A DNA stretch of 37,955 bases from a virus. Each line of letters begins with the position of its first letter. The first letter of the stretch is position 1. The notes beneath the pieces are model-generated. The model did not search any database and was not told the DNA's origin. It saw only the letters and a list, made by a program, of their open reading frames with translations. Both the position numbers and the translations under genes were made by a program. The stretch covers positions 4,857 to 42,811 of IMG/VR virus record IMGVR_UViG_3300030202_001323. One strand, given 5' to 3'. Shown here piece by piece: positions 8,601 to 17,600 of the stretch.

Positions 8601-11600
8601 CTACTTCAGCTATAATATCATCAGCGCTTTCATCTGGATTAAGCTCACCATTTTCCTCCATCTGACGTATATCTTCAACAAAACCTTTGTCACTAACTTG
8701 AACTATTTGTAAACCTTCTAATCTTTTATCACCTAAAACTGATTTAGCATTTATTTCTTGATCTATATTTCTAGATATAGCTTCAGCTTTAAAACCACCA
8801 AACAATCTACCGTAACGAAGATAAGCTTCGTCTTCAGCTTCTCTTTGTTGTTTAGTTCTTCTTTTATCTCTCATTATATCAACGCCGCCGTATAGCTGTG
8901 TTTCAACCATAGCTTTTATACCTTTATCTTTTTTAGCGTCTTTTATAAATTTATTTTCTATTTGTCTTTTTGCCTCTTGATGAACCTTTGTAGCTCTTTG
9001 CTGGTCATTCATTTTTTTATAATCAGCATCAGTCTTCATTAATCTATTATGAATACGAGTACCTCTGCTACCCCAAGCTCTATGACCATCTTTGTAATCT
9101 ACACTTTCAAGTAGCTTTTGTCTTCTTTCTTTAGCATCAGCTAATCTATTATCATAGCTTTTTTTCTTATCACCTTTTAAACTATCAGAATATTCTTTAA
9201 CTTTTTTATCGATAACAGCTTGTGAATCACCAGGCGTAACACCAGCCTCGTAGTTTAGCTGATCCATTACCATACCGTTTTTCATTAAACGCTCAAGGCC
9301 TTTAGCACCCATTAACATACCAGTCATTTCCATACCGTCTGTAAGAGTTGCTAGTTTGCTTTTTTCTTGGTTTAAGTCGTATGTTATTAAGTCTATATCT
9401 GATTGTGTTAGATTAGTATCTTTGAGCTGATTTTTATATTTATTAATTTGATCTTTAGTTTCAAAATATACTTTTCTATTATCAGAAGTATTCATACGCT
9501 GCATTATAGAGCTATAAGCTAAACTAGGACCGTTCATTGCACCACCTGTTAAAACAGAGGCAGCTATTACATCACTCCAACCTTCAGATAAATCCATGTC
9601 TCTGTCAAGAAATATAGACTCAGAAGCCATATCACCAAGATGTATTAAGCTTTCTTCAACAACCTCACCACCAGTTCTTTTAATACCTTCACCAGCTACA
9701 CCAGCATAATAAGCAAAGTTCTTTTTAGTAACAGCTGCTAATATATCATCTGCTTGTGACGTGCCTATAATACCTTTCATTAATTTACTAGCGTTAGGTA
9801 TTGTACCTAAGGCAAATGCCACACCACCTTCAATAACACCAGCTGCTATCGACGCTTTAAGTATATCGTTACTTGACATATCACCTAAAGCTTTTTGCTC
9901 TTCAAGATTAGCTTTTGTGTTTATATAGTCTTCATAATCCATGTAATCTTTATTGAGCTCTAACATTTCAAGTTGCCTTTTTGCTTCTTCAGCAGCACCA
10001 GCTTGTATTGTAAGATCTGCATATTTAGATGTACCAGAGTTTAAACCAAAAGCACTAGCTGTTATAGCGCTGGCCACAGTAGCGCCAGCACCAAAAGCGG
10101 TACCAACACCCTGGGTAGCGACGGCCAGCATTACGTTTGGAGCTTGTTGTGATAAAGTTATTAAACTGTATCTACCTTTTTGACCTGTTGCTAAAGACGT
10201 ATTGTAATCTAAAACAGCCTCGTAAGCATCTGCACCAGCCTGTCTACTTTGATGCATGTTTATAGCGTTTTCACTACCAAACAATATTGGTACGGAGTAA
10301 CCTATACTAGCACAAGCACTGTTAAATTGATCTAGCATTATATTACCAATATCACCTTCTCTATTAGCAACGTCTTGTATTTTTGAATGTTCTTGATTAG
10401 TTTTTAACCAGTTTTTATATCTATTACTTTCAACAGTTATAGTGGTGTTGTATTTGTCAAAAGTTTCTTTTTCTCTTTTTCTAATCTTATTAAACATTGG
10501 TTGGTATTTTTCTGCGTTATTACCTTTGGCAATATACATATTCATACCTTTTTCATCTTTTTTAACTTCAACAGTTACACCATCTTTTTTTGCTTGTTTA
10601 AATATATCTATAGCGTACCTATAATCTTCATCACTTTCTGTTTTAAAATCTTTTTTAGCGTTATCTAAATTAGTATTTATAGATTCTTTTTGCTTATATA
10701 AATTTTCTACTTTAACTTCACCATCCTCACCTTCAACAGCTACTATGCCTGCTCTACCATTATACCTTACAATTAACTGGTCATCACCTTCTCTTAATCT
10801 TTCAGCATACTCAGCGTTCCAAACCTTTTCATTGTCTAATAAGTTTTGTTTACTTATAGATTTATTAAACTGTTCTTCTGAATTTTCTTTTGCTTTATCA
10901 AATATAGCTTGACCTTCAGGGCTTAATGAGTTTCTAACCTCGTCAGAAAACAAAGTATCAACTCTTTGTTGTTCCCAATTATCAACTGGCTCAAACTCAC
11001 CGTCATCAGAAACAATAGGTTTGTTTAAGTAGTTATTAAGCACTTTAATATCTTCTTCTGAAGCACCTTTCATAAGTACCTTAACGTCGTTATATTTTTG
11101 TTTTGATTTTGCATAGTTAGCTTTTGACAAAGACATGTCAACACTATACTGAGGGTCTTGCTGTATGTTTTTTCTTATTTTATTTTGACGCACAGCAGCT
11201 TCGTGGGCCATTTCAGAAAACTTAATTCTCTGCTCTTCAGTATAATTATCTCTATTAGATAAATACTGTTGCAACTCTTGTGGATCAAACTCACCTTCTA
11301 TAGGTACACCATCTTTACTTATACCATAAAGTTGTTGTTTACCTTTTTTTTGATTATATAAAGGGAAAACGTTAATACCTATTTCGTTATAACCCTTGTT
11401 GGCTCTTGCCAAATCATCTCTTTCAATAGCATTTGGAACAAAAAAGTTACCTTGAGTATCTACACCTGTAAACAGGTTCATACCAATACCGTTCTTTTTT
11501 ATAACCTCTTGTTGACCTTTAGCCCACTGGTTAAAAACATTAAACTGATCTACGGCTTTTTGCCTATCCGCCTCTCCGTTAGGGTTTAAATTAATTTTTA

Positions 11601-12015
11601 TACCCGGAAAAGAAGGTTCACCTGTACCTGTTATTACTAGTTCATTACCACCACTACCACTAGCTTGTGCTGTAAAATCAACTCTTGGATAAAGTTTCTT
11701 TAACTCAGCTATCATTTGATCTTCGTCTTTATTAACCCAAGTTTTTACATTATCAGGGTGAAAATCATTTGTATAACCAAGCTTTGCTACTCTTTCTTTT
11801 TCCCTTGCTTCTGCTTGTTCTATTTCAGTATTGTTTTCTTTTACTTCTTTCTTTTCTTTTTGTGTAGGTGCAGTTGGTTGTGCCGCGTAAGCAGCCTGCT
11901 TTCTTTTTATAAAAGCATCAATCATAGCTTGAGCTTGCGGTATAGGAACTCTATCCGCTTTCATTTTCGCTATTGCGTCTCTTAATATTTGTTGATCTTG
12001 AGAATTTAAATTCAT
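2659..12015 (-). CDS. Giant multi-domain internal virion/ejection protein candidate (polyvalent-like)
   Basis: At 3118 residues this is the largest gene here and occupies the position of T7 gp16, following gp14-like and gp15-like genes with a TAATG overlap. Visible parts: hydrophobic, Gly/Ala-rich segments at about 615-660, 715-745 and 815-830; a zinc-protease motif HEVKH (H1177, E1178, H1181); a complete HAD hydrolase motif set with DFDDT (D2221, D2223), LTARP (T2300) and ADD (D2356, D2357); more hydrophobic segments at about 2860-2935; a Lys/Glu-rich helix; and a terminal Cys/His cluster (C3091, C3103, C3114, H3117). Such mixtures are known from phage polyvalent proteins, which enter the host with the DNA. 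Delivery with the genome and the roles of the domains are inferred. No transglycosylase motif was recognised. Confidence 0.72.
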   Translation of the reverse strand: MNLNSQDQQILRDAIAKMKADRVPIPQAQAMIDAFIKRKQAAYAAQPTAPTQKEKKEVKENNTEIEQAEAREKERVAKLGYTNDFHPDNVKTWVNKDEDQMIAELKKLYPRVDFTAQASGSGGNELVITGTGEPSFPGIKINLNPNGEADRQKAVDQFNVFNQWAKGQQEVIKKNGIGMNLFTGVDTQGNFFVPNAIERDDLARANKGYNEIGINVFPLYNQKKGKQQLYGISKDGVPIEGEFDPQELQQYLSNRDNYTEEQRIKFSEMAHEAAVRQNKIRKNIQQDPQYSVDMSLSKANYAKSKQKYNDVKVLMKGASEEDIKVLNNYLNKPIVSDDGEFEPVDNWEQQRVDTLFSDEVRNSLSPEGQAIFDKAKENSEEQFNKSISKQNLLDNEKVWNAEYAERLREGDDQLIVRYNGRAGIVAVEGEDGEVKVENLYKQKESINTNLDNAKKDFKTESDEDYRYAIDIFKQAKKDGVTVEVKKDEKGMNMYIAKGNNAEKYQPMFNKIRKREKETFDKYNTTITVESNRYKNWLKTNQEHSKIQDVANREGDIGNIMLDQFNSACASIGYSVPILFGSENAINMHQSRQAGADAYEAVLDYNTSLATGQKGRYSLITLSQQAPNVMLAVATQGVGTAFGAGATVASAITASAFGLNSGTSKYADLTIQAGAAEEAKRQLEMLELNKDYMDYEDYINTKANLEEQKALGDMSSNDILKASIAAGVIEGGVAFALGTIPNASKLMKGIIGTSQADDILAAVTKKNFAYYAGVAGEGIKRTGGEVVEESLIHLGDMASESIFLDRDMDLSEGWSDVIAASVLTGGAMNGPSLAYSSIMQRMNTSDNRKVYFETKDQINKYKNQLKDTNLTQSDIDLITYDLNQEKSKLATLTDGMEMTGMLMGAKGLERLMKNGMVMDQLNYEAGVTPGDSQAVIDKKVKEYSDSLKGDKKKSYDNRLADAKERRQKLLESVDYKDGHRAWGSRGTRIHNRLMKTDADYKKMNDQQRATKVHQEAKRQIENKFIKDAKKDKGIKAMVETQLYGGVDIMRDKRRTKQQREAEDEAYLRYGRLFGGFKAEAISRNIDQEINAKSVLGDKRLEGLQIVQVSDKGFVEDIRQMEENGELNPDESADDIIAEVESGESFGVIVGGKYIVTDAKAAAKNLKEGNLTQGTVFSHEVKHATDAKAFDTQELIEYSGNLAAWTAENAAPIHVEAMQRLQGNKHLLYDKNGMPLPWEQQPKIAHQEYGNYVQDAIQRKQYKKYKDKLYSNKPTILQRAQGLYNADFKTDTPTNAAAYLADHMKSFDKGEVGKLTKRRIDKRKGKDLQTEDGRTVKRSSNLQGVLEQGYKGKKATKADVKAMLDNMLKVDYNGEPMTGDANQVSALEYEIGGIMNDIAKRLFDPISIDNRKGVTRKDYIDSLFSEAVTMIQNEYDPSKQSLDAFVSNRLNLRANSLAERLGIDQVFTTDLDNANRVLTDDDTDINLDDDRNIVEGTTDFTDGLALTPEGLKTVLDEVQLTLGGILPSITAEKGKNATVSPLVSELKKKFYAEKNPIQQTIEAAMGKTPQEIEMFLKNPKNKALILKHMPTTWLAKNMPKAVQKLVIQEDGTKVWTTDHVGRTKGTKPGQVDFYRSSEEGPYKGMTDGKQKIRRNPKAMTDITSVDIIKKFFNGTTMTELRRGGLDTLTRAMAQEIGLEQFRANMENDSDIANMFKSRQELLYGVQADNLTAQAIEQVERGVVLRSKESKNLGMSAFMNGVAPNLEQVIQTGVRFGFDSKAYRDMSAMLTNSSELLAHIEEQAINKGITKENIGLIQNALDSADVPSKIKDAIKEGGYRLRNKDKKTNDNAVRYNNAIKNFVDKYNIDQSFINSLGGVDVFGYFSRALDSAMNSAKYDGKAPFADDRAQVMDMLVNEVTGYVQADILPANKSNRKLVDIYSPILHSEGDMQAALDHLDTVRDKISAANTSNIGHLKYLIDKLNEAYKAGDISGIDLFTFFQTQTNIVKGIRALSAIEYFMQGNFIDTNKFKNIKDSVKTDSKAYNAWVDKLSKFDFYAERMKENTATFKKKGLKGKALKRAAHKATYADLTIKGEHLAASGNTNSDLFAAIVSGKYNDQVFADIVEDHTQFFGPKFVMDKILDTKLGRTSREGHRRLTLALPKNILDRVVHVSGKPAAEVVLLKEAGIKVLRSKENIQKDNIISKALEQKYLEGDAKGISVLDFDDTLATSKSLVEFTRPDGTTGTLTPAEYAAEYENLADLGYKFDFSQFNKVIDGKIAPLFEKAKKLAAKFGTNDIFILTARPPAAQKAIHKFLKDNGLNIPIENITGLGNSTAEAKALWVADKAAEGYNDFYFADDALKNVQAVKNILDQFDVKSKVRQARTTLRSKADPTKLNEMISRNLGIAEYKDYSDAKAKLVGGKKGKWKFFIPPSAEDFKGLLYPLLGKGAKGDADMQFFKDALFDPYSRGMQQISNMAQGLSVDLKNLNKAFPKVKKKLKKKIPGTEFTYDQGLRVYMWDKAGVEIPGISEADKKAILKEINKEPELQQYADSITKITKSPSYIEPTNAWLTSSIPQDLHGITMGENRTGMLTEFIENRKKLFGDWQGGRLNGPLMNKLEAALGTNWRDAMEDILWRMENGSNRNFGTNKLTNQFTNWVNNSVGAIMFFNGRSAVLQTLSTVNFINWSDNNPIKAAAAFANQKQFWKDFTFLFNSDMLKQRRAGNRRSVSESEIAQAYKNGGVSGLLQKLLEFGFLPTQIADSFAIASGGATFYRNRVKSLIKSGMSQADAEAQAFTDFQKITEETQQSSRPDMISSQQASPLGRLILAFQNTPMQYARLTKKAFLDLKNGRGDAKTNISKILYYGAAQNLIFGALQQALFRFMFDDDEEKTEGEKQKEKERATFRLVNGSIDSILRGIGVAGAIASTLKNMIIKFAEEDKKGFRMDTAAIIMEMLQLSPPVGSKVRKVNTGLRTYKFKRREIDHMDTFDIDNPIWSPVTQTISALTNIPTDRLYKKIMNLREVGNSNNDNWQRIALLLGWNTWDVGVRNQEVINARGEIEEIRRQEKEQEKEERRKEKERLRKEKEAREVQCSAKTRKGKGPRCKNRTENKSGKCYAHQ

Positions 12016-13172
12016 TAGCTACCGAAGTATTTTTTGTTTAAGAGGTCATAATTTTTGTCATTTGCTTGAACTACATCTTTTCTTGTACCTCCATAGTTTT
12101 TTTCTAATATAGATGTGTAGTAGTTACCAACTGTTTTTTTAGTAATACCATCATTATAATTTTCATTTTCAGGATTAGTTAATGCGTCAAATATTTTATC
12201 ACTATCTTCTTGTGATATAAGTTTAGCTTCTTCCATAGATATTTTACCATCACCATCTGTATCGTAAATTTGACCTTTAGAAGAAACAGTATCTATACCC
12301 AAAGCTTCATACGATAATCCACCAATGTAATCTTTAATGTTTTCAGCCATAGTAGTTTCACCTGTAAATACATTGTCATTTAGTATAGACTGTATATTAG
12401 ATGTTTCTAGAATTTGCATTACTCTTCTATTTGTTTTATCTCTATCAAAAGGCTTGTAAGAATTGTCGTCTGTACTTAAACTTTCATTTATTGCAGCTTC
12501 CTGCATTAAAGAATCATTTATACCTAGCAAATCGTTATGAGTTGCAACATCTCTTTTAGCGTTGTCTAGTACTTTTTCAAGATCACCTTTGCTGTATAAT
12601 TTACCATCAGGACCTTTTATTTTAGACACGCCGTCTTCAAACACAACTTCAGTATTAGAATCTAATATAGAATTTAATAAGTTTTGCGTATCTGAATCTA
12701 AACCTGATATTAAATTTGGCATAGCTTTACCATCAACACTTTTTGTATCTATGGTTTGTGCAACGTCTTTTCTAAAATCAACCCACGTTGCGGTTGTTGC
12801 ACTTAAATCGTTTAACTGCCCTAGTAACTTTTGCTCTAAATCTTTGTCACCACTTTGAACAGCTGCATCGTATTTAGCTTGTAGATCTTCTACTTGAGGT
12901 CTATAAGCATTTAAATAATTTTCATTTAATGCACCACTTCTATCTAATACTTTTGTAGCAAGATCTTGTCCTGTTTTTTTACCATCAGATATTCTTTTAG
13001 CTTCTGTTTTAGCGTCAGTTTCTCTTTTGTTAGCTAAATCAGTACCAATTTTATTAAGGTCTTTACCAACTTTACCTAAAACATCAGAAACTCCTCTTCT
13101 GCCTTTGCCCATTTCTTTATAGGCTTCTGACATAACACCTTGTTTATATGCGTTTACTAAATTTACATTCAT
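12015..13172 (-). CDS. Helical internal virion protein with an EF-hand loop (gp15-like position)
   Basis: This 385-residue, mostly helical, charged protein lies between the gp14-like gene and the giant protein, the position of T7 gp15. Near the C-terminus it carries a textbook EF-hand calcium loop, DTDGDGKISMEE, at residues 304-315. Asp is at loop positions 1, 3 and 5, Gly at 6, Ile at 8 and Glu at 12. Flanking residues (AKLISQEDSDKIFDAL) could form the exiting helix. Only one such loop was noticed. Its stop overlaps the start of the giant gene by one base. Assignment as an internal virion protein rests on position and composition; calcium binding rests on the motif. Confidence 0.62.
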   Translation of the reverse strand: MNVNLVNAYKQGVMSEAYKEMGKGRRGVSDVLGKVGKDLNKIGTDLANKRETDAKTEAKRISDGKKTGQDLATKVLDRSGALNENYLNAYRPQVEDLQAKYDAAVQSGDKDLEQKLLGQLNDLSATTATWVDFRKDVAQTIDTKSVDGKAMPNLISGLDSDTQNLLNSILDSNTEVVFEDGVSKIKGPDGKLYSKGDLEKVLDNAKRDVATHNDLLGINDSLMQEAAINESLSTDDNSYKPFDRDKTNRRVMQILETSNIQSILNDNVFTGETTMAENIKDYIGGLSYEALGIDTVSSKGQIYDTDGDGKISMEEAKLISQEDSDKIFDALTNPENENYNDGITKKTVGNYYTSILEKNYGGTRKDVVQANDKNYDLLNKKYFGS

Positions 13173-13176
13173 ATTT

Positions 13177-13839
13177 TTATGTTTGTTGTTGTTTCCAGAA
13201 AGGGTTTTGGAAGTCCATTTTACCTCCTACACCACCTGTTAATGCATTAGTAACACCACCTGCAGCGCTTGTTATTCCGTCCCACTTTGCTTGATTAGCA
13301 GCCTGCTCTTTCATATTTGCTGCTTGCATGTCTGCAGCATCCATACCCATAAGCGTAGCTATTTTACTTTCTTCATCTTTTCTTTTTTGAACTTCACCTC
13401 CTATCTGCTCGTCTTGTATTCTACTAGCCTCAGCTCTTTCTAGTTGTTGATTAGCTTGTTCTTGTTTACCAATAGATACAGAAGCGGTCTTAGCATCCAT
13501 AGAACCTTGATTAGCTAGCGTTTGTGCTAACGCAGCTATACCAGAACTACCTGCTGATTGTTTCATTTGGCTTAATATGTTTGCTTGGTTTTGTTGCTGT
13601 TGCTCTCTCATGAACTCTGCTTCTTGTTGGTTAACTGTTAGATCTTCCATTTTGTTTTCCATGTTCATGTAAGGATTACTAGTGTCTAAAGCTGCAAATT
13701 GTGCTTTTCTTTTATTCATTTCTGCCTTTGCCGCAGCAGCTTCAGCAGCAGCAGCTTTCTCTCTTTTATTAGCACCAATAGCTTTAGCTACACCAGCACC
13801 TACTGTTACAGCAGCAGCACCGACTAGTAAAAAACTCAT
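13177..13839 (-). CDS. Ala/Gln-rich internal virion protein (gp14-like)
   Basis: The 220-residue protein starts with a hydrophobic Gly/Ala/Val segment (MSFLLVGAAAVTVGAGVAKA), then a long Ala/Glu/Lys helix and a Gln-rich central region with many predicted helices. It ends with a Gly-rich stretch. A hydrophobic N-terminus followed by Ala/Gln-rich helices is the usual look of T7 gp14-type internal virion proteins, which insert into the outer membrane at ejection. Its place directly before the gp15-like and giant genes supports the call. The sequence itself is low-complexity, so homology cannot be claimed from it alone. Confidence 0.65.
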   Translation of the reverse strand: MSFLLVGAAAVTVGAGVAKAIGANKREKAAAAEAAAAKAEMNKRKAQFAALDTSNPYMNMENKMEDLTVNQQEAEFMREQQQQNQANILSQMKQSAGSSGIAALAQTLANQGSMDAKTASVSIGKQEQANQQLERAEASRIQDEQIGGEVQKRKDEESKIATLMGMDAADMQAANMKEQAANQAKWDGITSAAGGVTNALTGGVGGKMDFQNPFWKQQQT

Positions 13840-13842
13840 AGT

Positions 13843-14295
13843 TTATTTATTTTTATTAATGTATTCTTCATATTCTTTTATATCTTTTGCAACAATATCT
13901 TTTTCTAATTGTTGTATATCTTTTGTATTTGTAGGATTTTTATGTATGTTTACAAATATACTATCTTCATTAGCATATATAACTCTTTTAGTACCTGGTT
14001 TAGCAACAACGTAACATGGTGAAATATAATCTTCAATACCATTTTCTGTAGCTACAGATATACCGCCTGTTAATAAAAACCAAACATGTAAGTGTTTGTG
14101 TATTGCTCCAACAACAACAGAACCCTGAGCCATAGACATTTGTCTAACATATACCCCATCTGCAAAAGTATGTTTTAAAGGAAAGTGTTTAGAATTTTGA
14201 TGAGTAACAATATTAACTTCATCAGCTTTAGTTATCAAGGCCTCTTGAAAATCTAAGATTTTCTTTTGACTAGATAATTTTATATCTTTATTCAT
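13843..14295 (-). CDS. Cupin-like small beta-barrel protein
   Basis: The 150-residue protein has a helical N-terminal 30 residues, then a beta-rich core with the pattern GSVVVGAIHKHLHVWFLLTG (H66, H68, H70). This resembles cupin motif 1, where His residues bind a metal, although the usual Glu is not evident. A second element around CYVVAKPGTKRVIYA and FVNIH resembles cupin motif 2 with its conserved Pro-Gly and His. The C-terminus is a charged helix. It sits among virion genes, so a structural use of the fold is as likely as an enzyme. The leader is A/T-rich and lacks a Shine-Dalgarno sequence. Confidence 0.6.
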   Translation of the reverse strand: MNKDIKLSSQKKILDFQEALITKADEVNIVTHQNSKHFPLKHTFADGVYVRQMSMAQGSVVVGAIHKHLHVWFLLTGGISVATENGIEDYISPCYVVAKPGTKRVIYANEDSIFVNIHKNPTNTKDIQQLEKDIVAKDIKEYEEYINKNK

Positions 14296-14336
14296 ATTTA
14301 ATTTAATTATAATTAAATAATCACACTTTTTTTACG

Positions 14337-14678
14337 TTATTTACTACTTTCAAATATATCTACAGCAACTCCAAACAGTTCTGATGTAATTGTACTTGTG
14401 TTTTTCATTTTAACTTCAGCATAATAACCCAAAACACTACTTAAATTTGCTTTATTGTCTTTCATAAAAAATATATAAGAACTATTTGGTGGGGTTGCTA
14501 AATGGTTTTGTATTGTTATAGCGTTACCGCTTATAGCAGTTATTGTTCCAATACCAACAATATTAGATTGTGTTGCTACAGAAAAACTACCAGAAGATGA
14601 TGTAGGTACATAGTATGCAAAGTCACCTACTTGGCAAGATACGTTTAATGGTTGGCTAAATGTTAATGTTACTGGCAT
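14337..14678 (-). CDS. Small beta-rich virion protein candidate
   Basis: This 113-residue protein is Ser/Thr/Val-rich with alternating hydrophobic residues. It has a Cys-containing N-terminal part (NVSCQVGDFAYYVP) and a C-terminal part with LGYYAEVKMKNTST and ELFGVAVDIFESSK. I recall similar C-terminal patterns in small proteins next to tail genes of uncultured marine phages, but cannot verify this here. It starts one base after the stop of the 2430-residue protein, so it is translationally linked to virion genes. A minor structural role is inferred. Confidence 0.55.
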   Translation of the reverse strand: MPVTLTFSQPLNVSCQVGDFAYYVPTSSSGSFSVATQSNIVGIGTITAISGNAITIQNHLATPPNSSYIFFMKDNKANLSSVLGYYAEVKMKNTSTITSELFGVAVDIFESSK

Positions 14679-14679
14679 A

Positions 14680-17600
14680 TTATGATATTGTTATAAAATT
14701 AGGTTGTAATACAAGGTTACCATTAGGTATTAGTGATGTTGATTTTCTACCGTACTTTTTAATTCTAAATGTACCAGTTACTGTTACCACTGTAGCTGCT
14801 TCGTTTATAGTTGCTGTAGCAGTTTCTAAATCATAAATATAATCACTAGTAAATTCTATTGTAGAATCTTGAGGTAGCGTAGCATTAGTTGCAACAGCTA
14901 AAACAACACTTGTATTAGCATTTACAGTTGCTACTTTTGTACCTGCCGGTATACTAGCGTTAGTTGCTATCATACCAACTTTTATACCTGTTGTATTTGC
15001 TATAGGTAAAGTTGTAACACCAGAGCTTTGATCGCTATCAACATAAGCTTTTGTTAAAGAACCTACAAAGTCTCTTGAGTTAGGTTGCCTGTCAAGTGTC
15101 ATTGTACCAGACTGTTTTGTGTATGTAAATGTAAATGTTTTTAAACCTGATTTACTACCCATTTCTGTTAACTCTATGTTACTGTGTATAGTTGTGCTAC
15201 CAGAAGAAGCTAGATTTGTTTTAGTTCCAGGAGTAAATGTTTGATTACCTGTTTCATCTAAAACTGTAAAGTTTAATTCGTTAATAGCATCAGGTGCTGT
15301 GCTACCGATAGGTAGTGTTCCAGCAGAACATATTATGCTGTAAGTACCTGCGCCGTTGCTAGGTATAACTACAGAAAACTCTTTTTCAAATATACCCGCA
15401 ATGTTACTTTCATCTGAAGCGGCAAAAGTTTCTGTTGATACGTTACCACTTCCTTCACCAATAGCTTCAAAAGTTTGGTTTGTAAAGTTGTAGGTAGACT
15501 CAATAGCATTTCCAGCAGCGTTTAGCTTAGCAATTTTTAATCCAAAGTTACCAGTTGCGTTCGATCTTATTGTTATACCTTGACTACTATTTATTCTAGC
15601 AGTAGTTGGCGTAGAAACCGTCGTTACTCTATTAGTAACTGTTGGTAAGTCTTGAACTTCGTAAGTAAACCTAACATCGTGTAATAAGGCGTCAAAGTCT
15701 GATGGATCTGGGTCTAAGCCAGAAACCCCAACAGGTGGTTGATAATTTATTTCTATTACAGAACTTTGTATTCTTGTTGTTTGACCAGTAGCAGTATGCA
15801 TTGTATCTACTTGGTTAAACGTATAGTAGTTTTCATAACCAGCGTTTGCGCTTAATGGGTTCCAAAACACATTAACACCTTTGTTACTACCAGGTAAAGG
15901 ATTTAGATGACGATCACCTGTAGCAGCTATAGTATACTTAGCTACAGTTGTTGCTTGATTACTTGCAACAGTACCGGTATGTTTATCTGTTGTAGTTGTA
16001 CTAGCATAACCATTAGCATTTGTTTTTGTTATACCAGATATAGTTGTATTGTTAACTGTAGAGTTTGCTTGAGTTGTATAACTAACTCTAACAACAGAAC
16101 TTCTATTAGCAGAGTTAGAACTTACAGAAGCATTGTGATCAACGTCTACATACACATTTTTATTTGCACTAGGCATATTAAAATCAACATAATGTATTTG
16201 TGCGTTAACAACATTTCCAGGATCACCGGCTATACCATTGTTTGTAAATACAACTTTTTCAACTTCTGCATCAGCGTTCCAACCTCCTGCGGCTGTGTAT
16301 ATATAAGAAGTAGAGTTGCCACTACCGCTTGTTGTTGCTGTACCACCAGGAACTGAAAAATCAGCTGCATCTAAATTTATTCCAGAATAAACGGTTGCTC
16401 CAGCAGAATTTAAAACTTGATTTGTTAAGCTAGCATATACAGAGCCTGTTCCTGTACCAACACCTTCTGTTTGCACTATGGTTGGACCGTCTAAAACTCT
16501 AAAACCAGAATCAGCGCCACTCGCATCCCAGTTTGTGCCACCAGACGATGTATTATTAACTTTTACTGTTAACTTATATTGTTTAGCTGTACTACCACTA
16601 GAACTTACAGAAGCAACTCCTAAACCTTGAACAGAAAACTCTCTTTGATCTAGGTTTGTTTCTGTTGATGTAACACCTTTTAACGTAGCAAACCACTTAC
16701 CTTCTTTGTTTTTAAATTCTATATTTTCAGCATCTTGCAAGTCTGTAGTTAAATTTTCTAAGTACCAACCAGCTTTTGCGTTTAAGTTATAATATTCTCC
16801 ATCAGTATAATTAACACCACCTTGTGCTACAGTTGAAAACTCTGTTATTCTAGCTTGTGTACCTTCGTAATTTATTAAGTTAAAACTTTTTACAGAGCTA
16901 GGCAGCTCGTTAAATATCATTGTAATATCAGAATAATACTGAGTACCATAAAAATTATTTGCAACAGCATTTGTATGGTGTTTCCACATAGAACCTTGTC
17001 TTAATGTGTAATACTCGTTATTTAAACTAACACCAAACTCTAAACCTGCAAAGTCTCTAAAACTAGTCCAACCTTTAGCGTTGTCATTCCAACTTATAGT
17101 TGTTGTTGTAGGTCTGTATTGATAACGACCGTTCATAGTAGCAAGTGTTAAATTGTATTCTGATTTTTTATCATCATAACTACCCGTGGCAAAAGATATA
17201 TTTTTTAAGTTATCATTAAAATAATCTTTCATACCAACTTCAGATATTACAGAAATACTACTTCCACCTTGTAATTTAAGAACTTGACTTCTCATTTGAT
17301 CACACCAGTATATAGCGTCAGCTGTAACCGCTACAGACTCTGGGTTTGTAGATATTCCATACTCACCAGGTATTGGCGTTGCACTACCTAAAACTTTATT
17401 ACTAGCAGAAACGTTACCACCACCATCAGCATTAAATAATATATCTTTATTTGTTGCTATGCTTAGTATTTTATCTTCACAAAAAGCTAAAGTGTTAGTG
17501 TTTCTAGCTACCATTTTCTGTATACTACCGTGGCTTGGATTTAAATCTTTTGTTATTGGCTCTGCCATTATAAACTGGTTTAATCTATTAACACCACTAA

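Noticed and set aside
12220-12263. DTDGDG read as an RNA polymerase catalytic loop (as in giant crAss-like polymerases)
   Set aside because: The following residues KISMEE complete an EF-hand loop exactly, and no other polymerase motif is nearby.
14301-14318. 18-base perfect palindrome of A and T
   Set aside because: Composed only of A and T in an AT-rich gap, so chance occurrence is likely; no second copy or operator context seen.
15907-16356. Plus-strand 149-residue Cys-rich open frame
   Set aside because: It lies fully antisense to the 2430-residue virion gene; its Cys/Ser/Thr composition is what the reverse of Thr/Ala/Asn-rich codons gives, and no other plus-strand gene exists.
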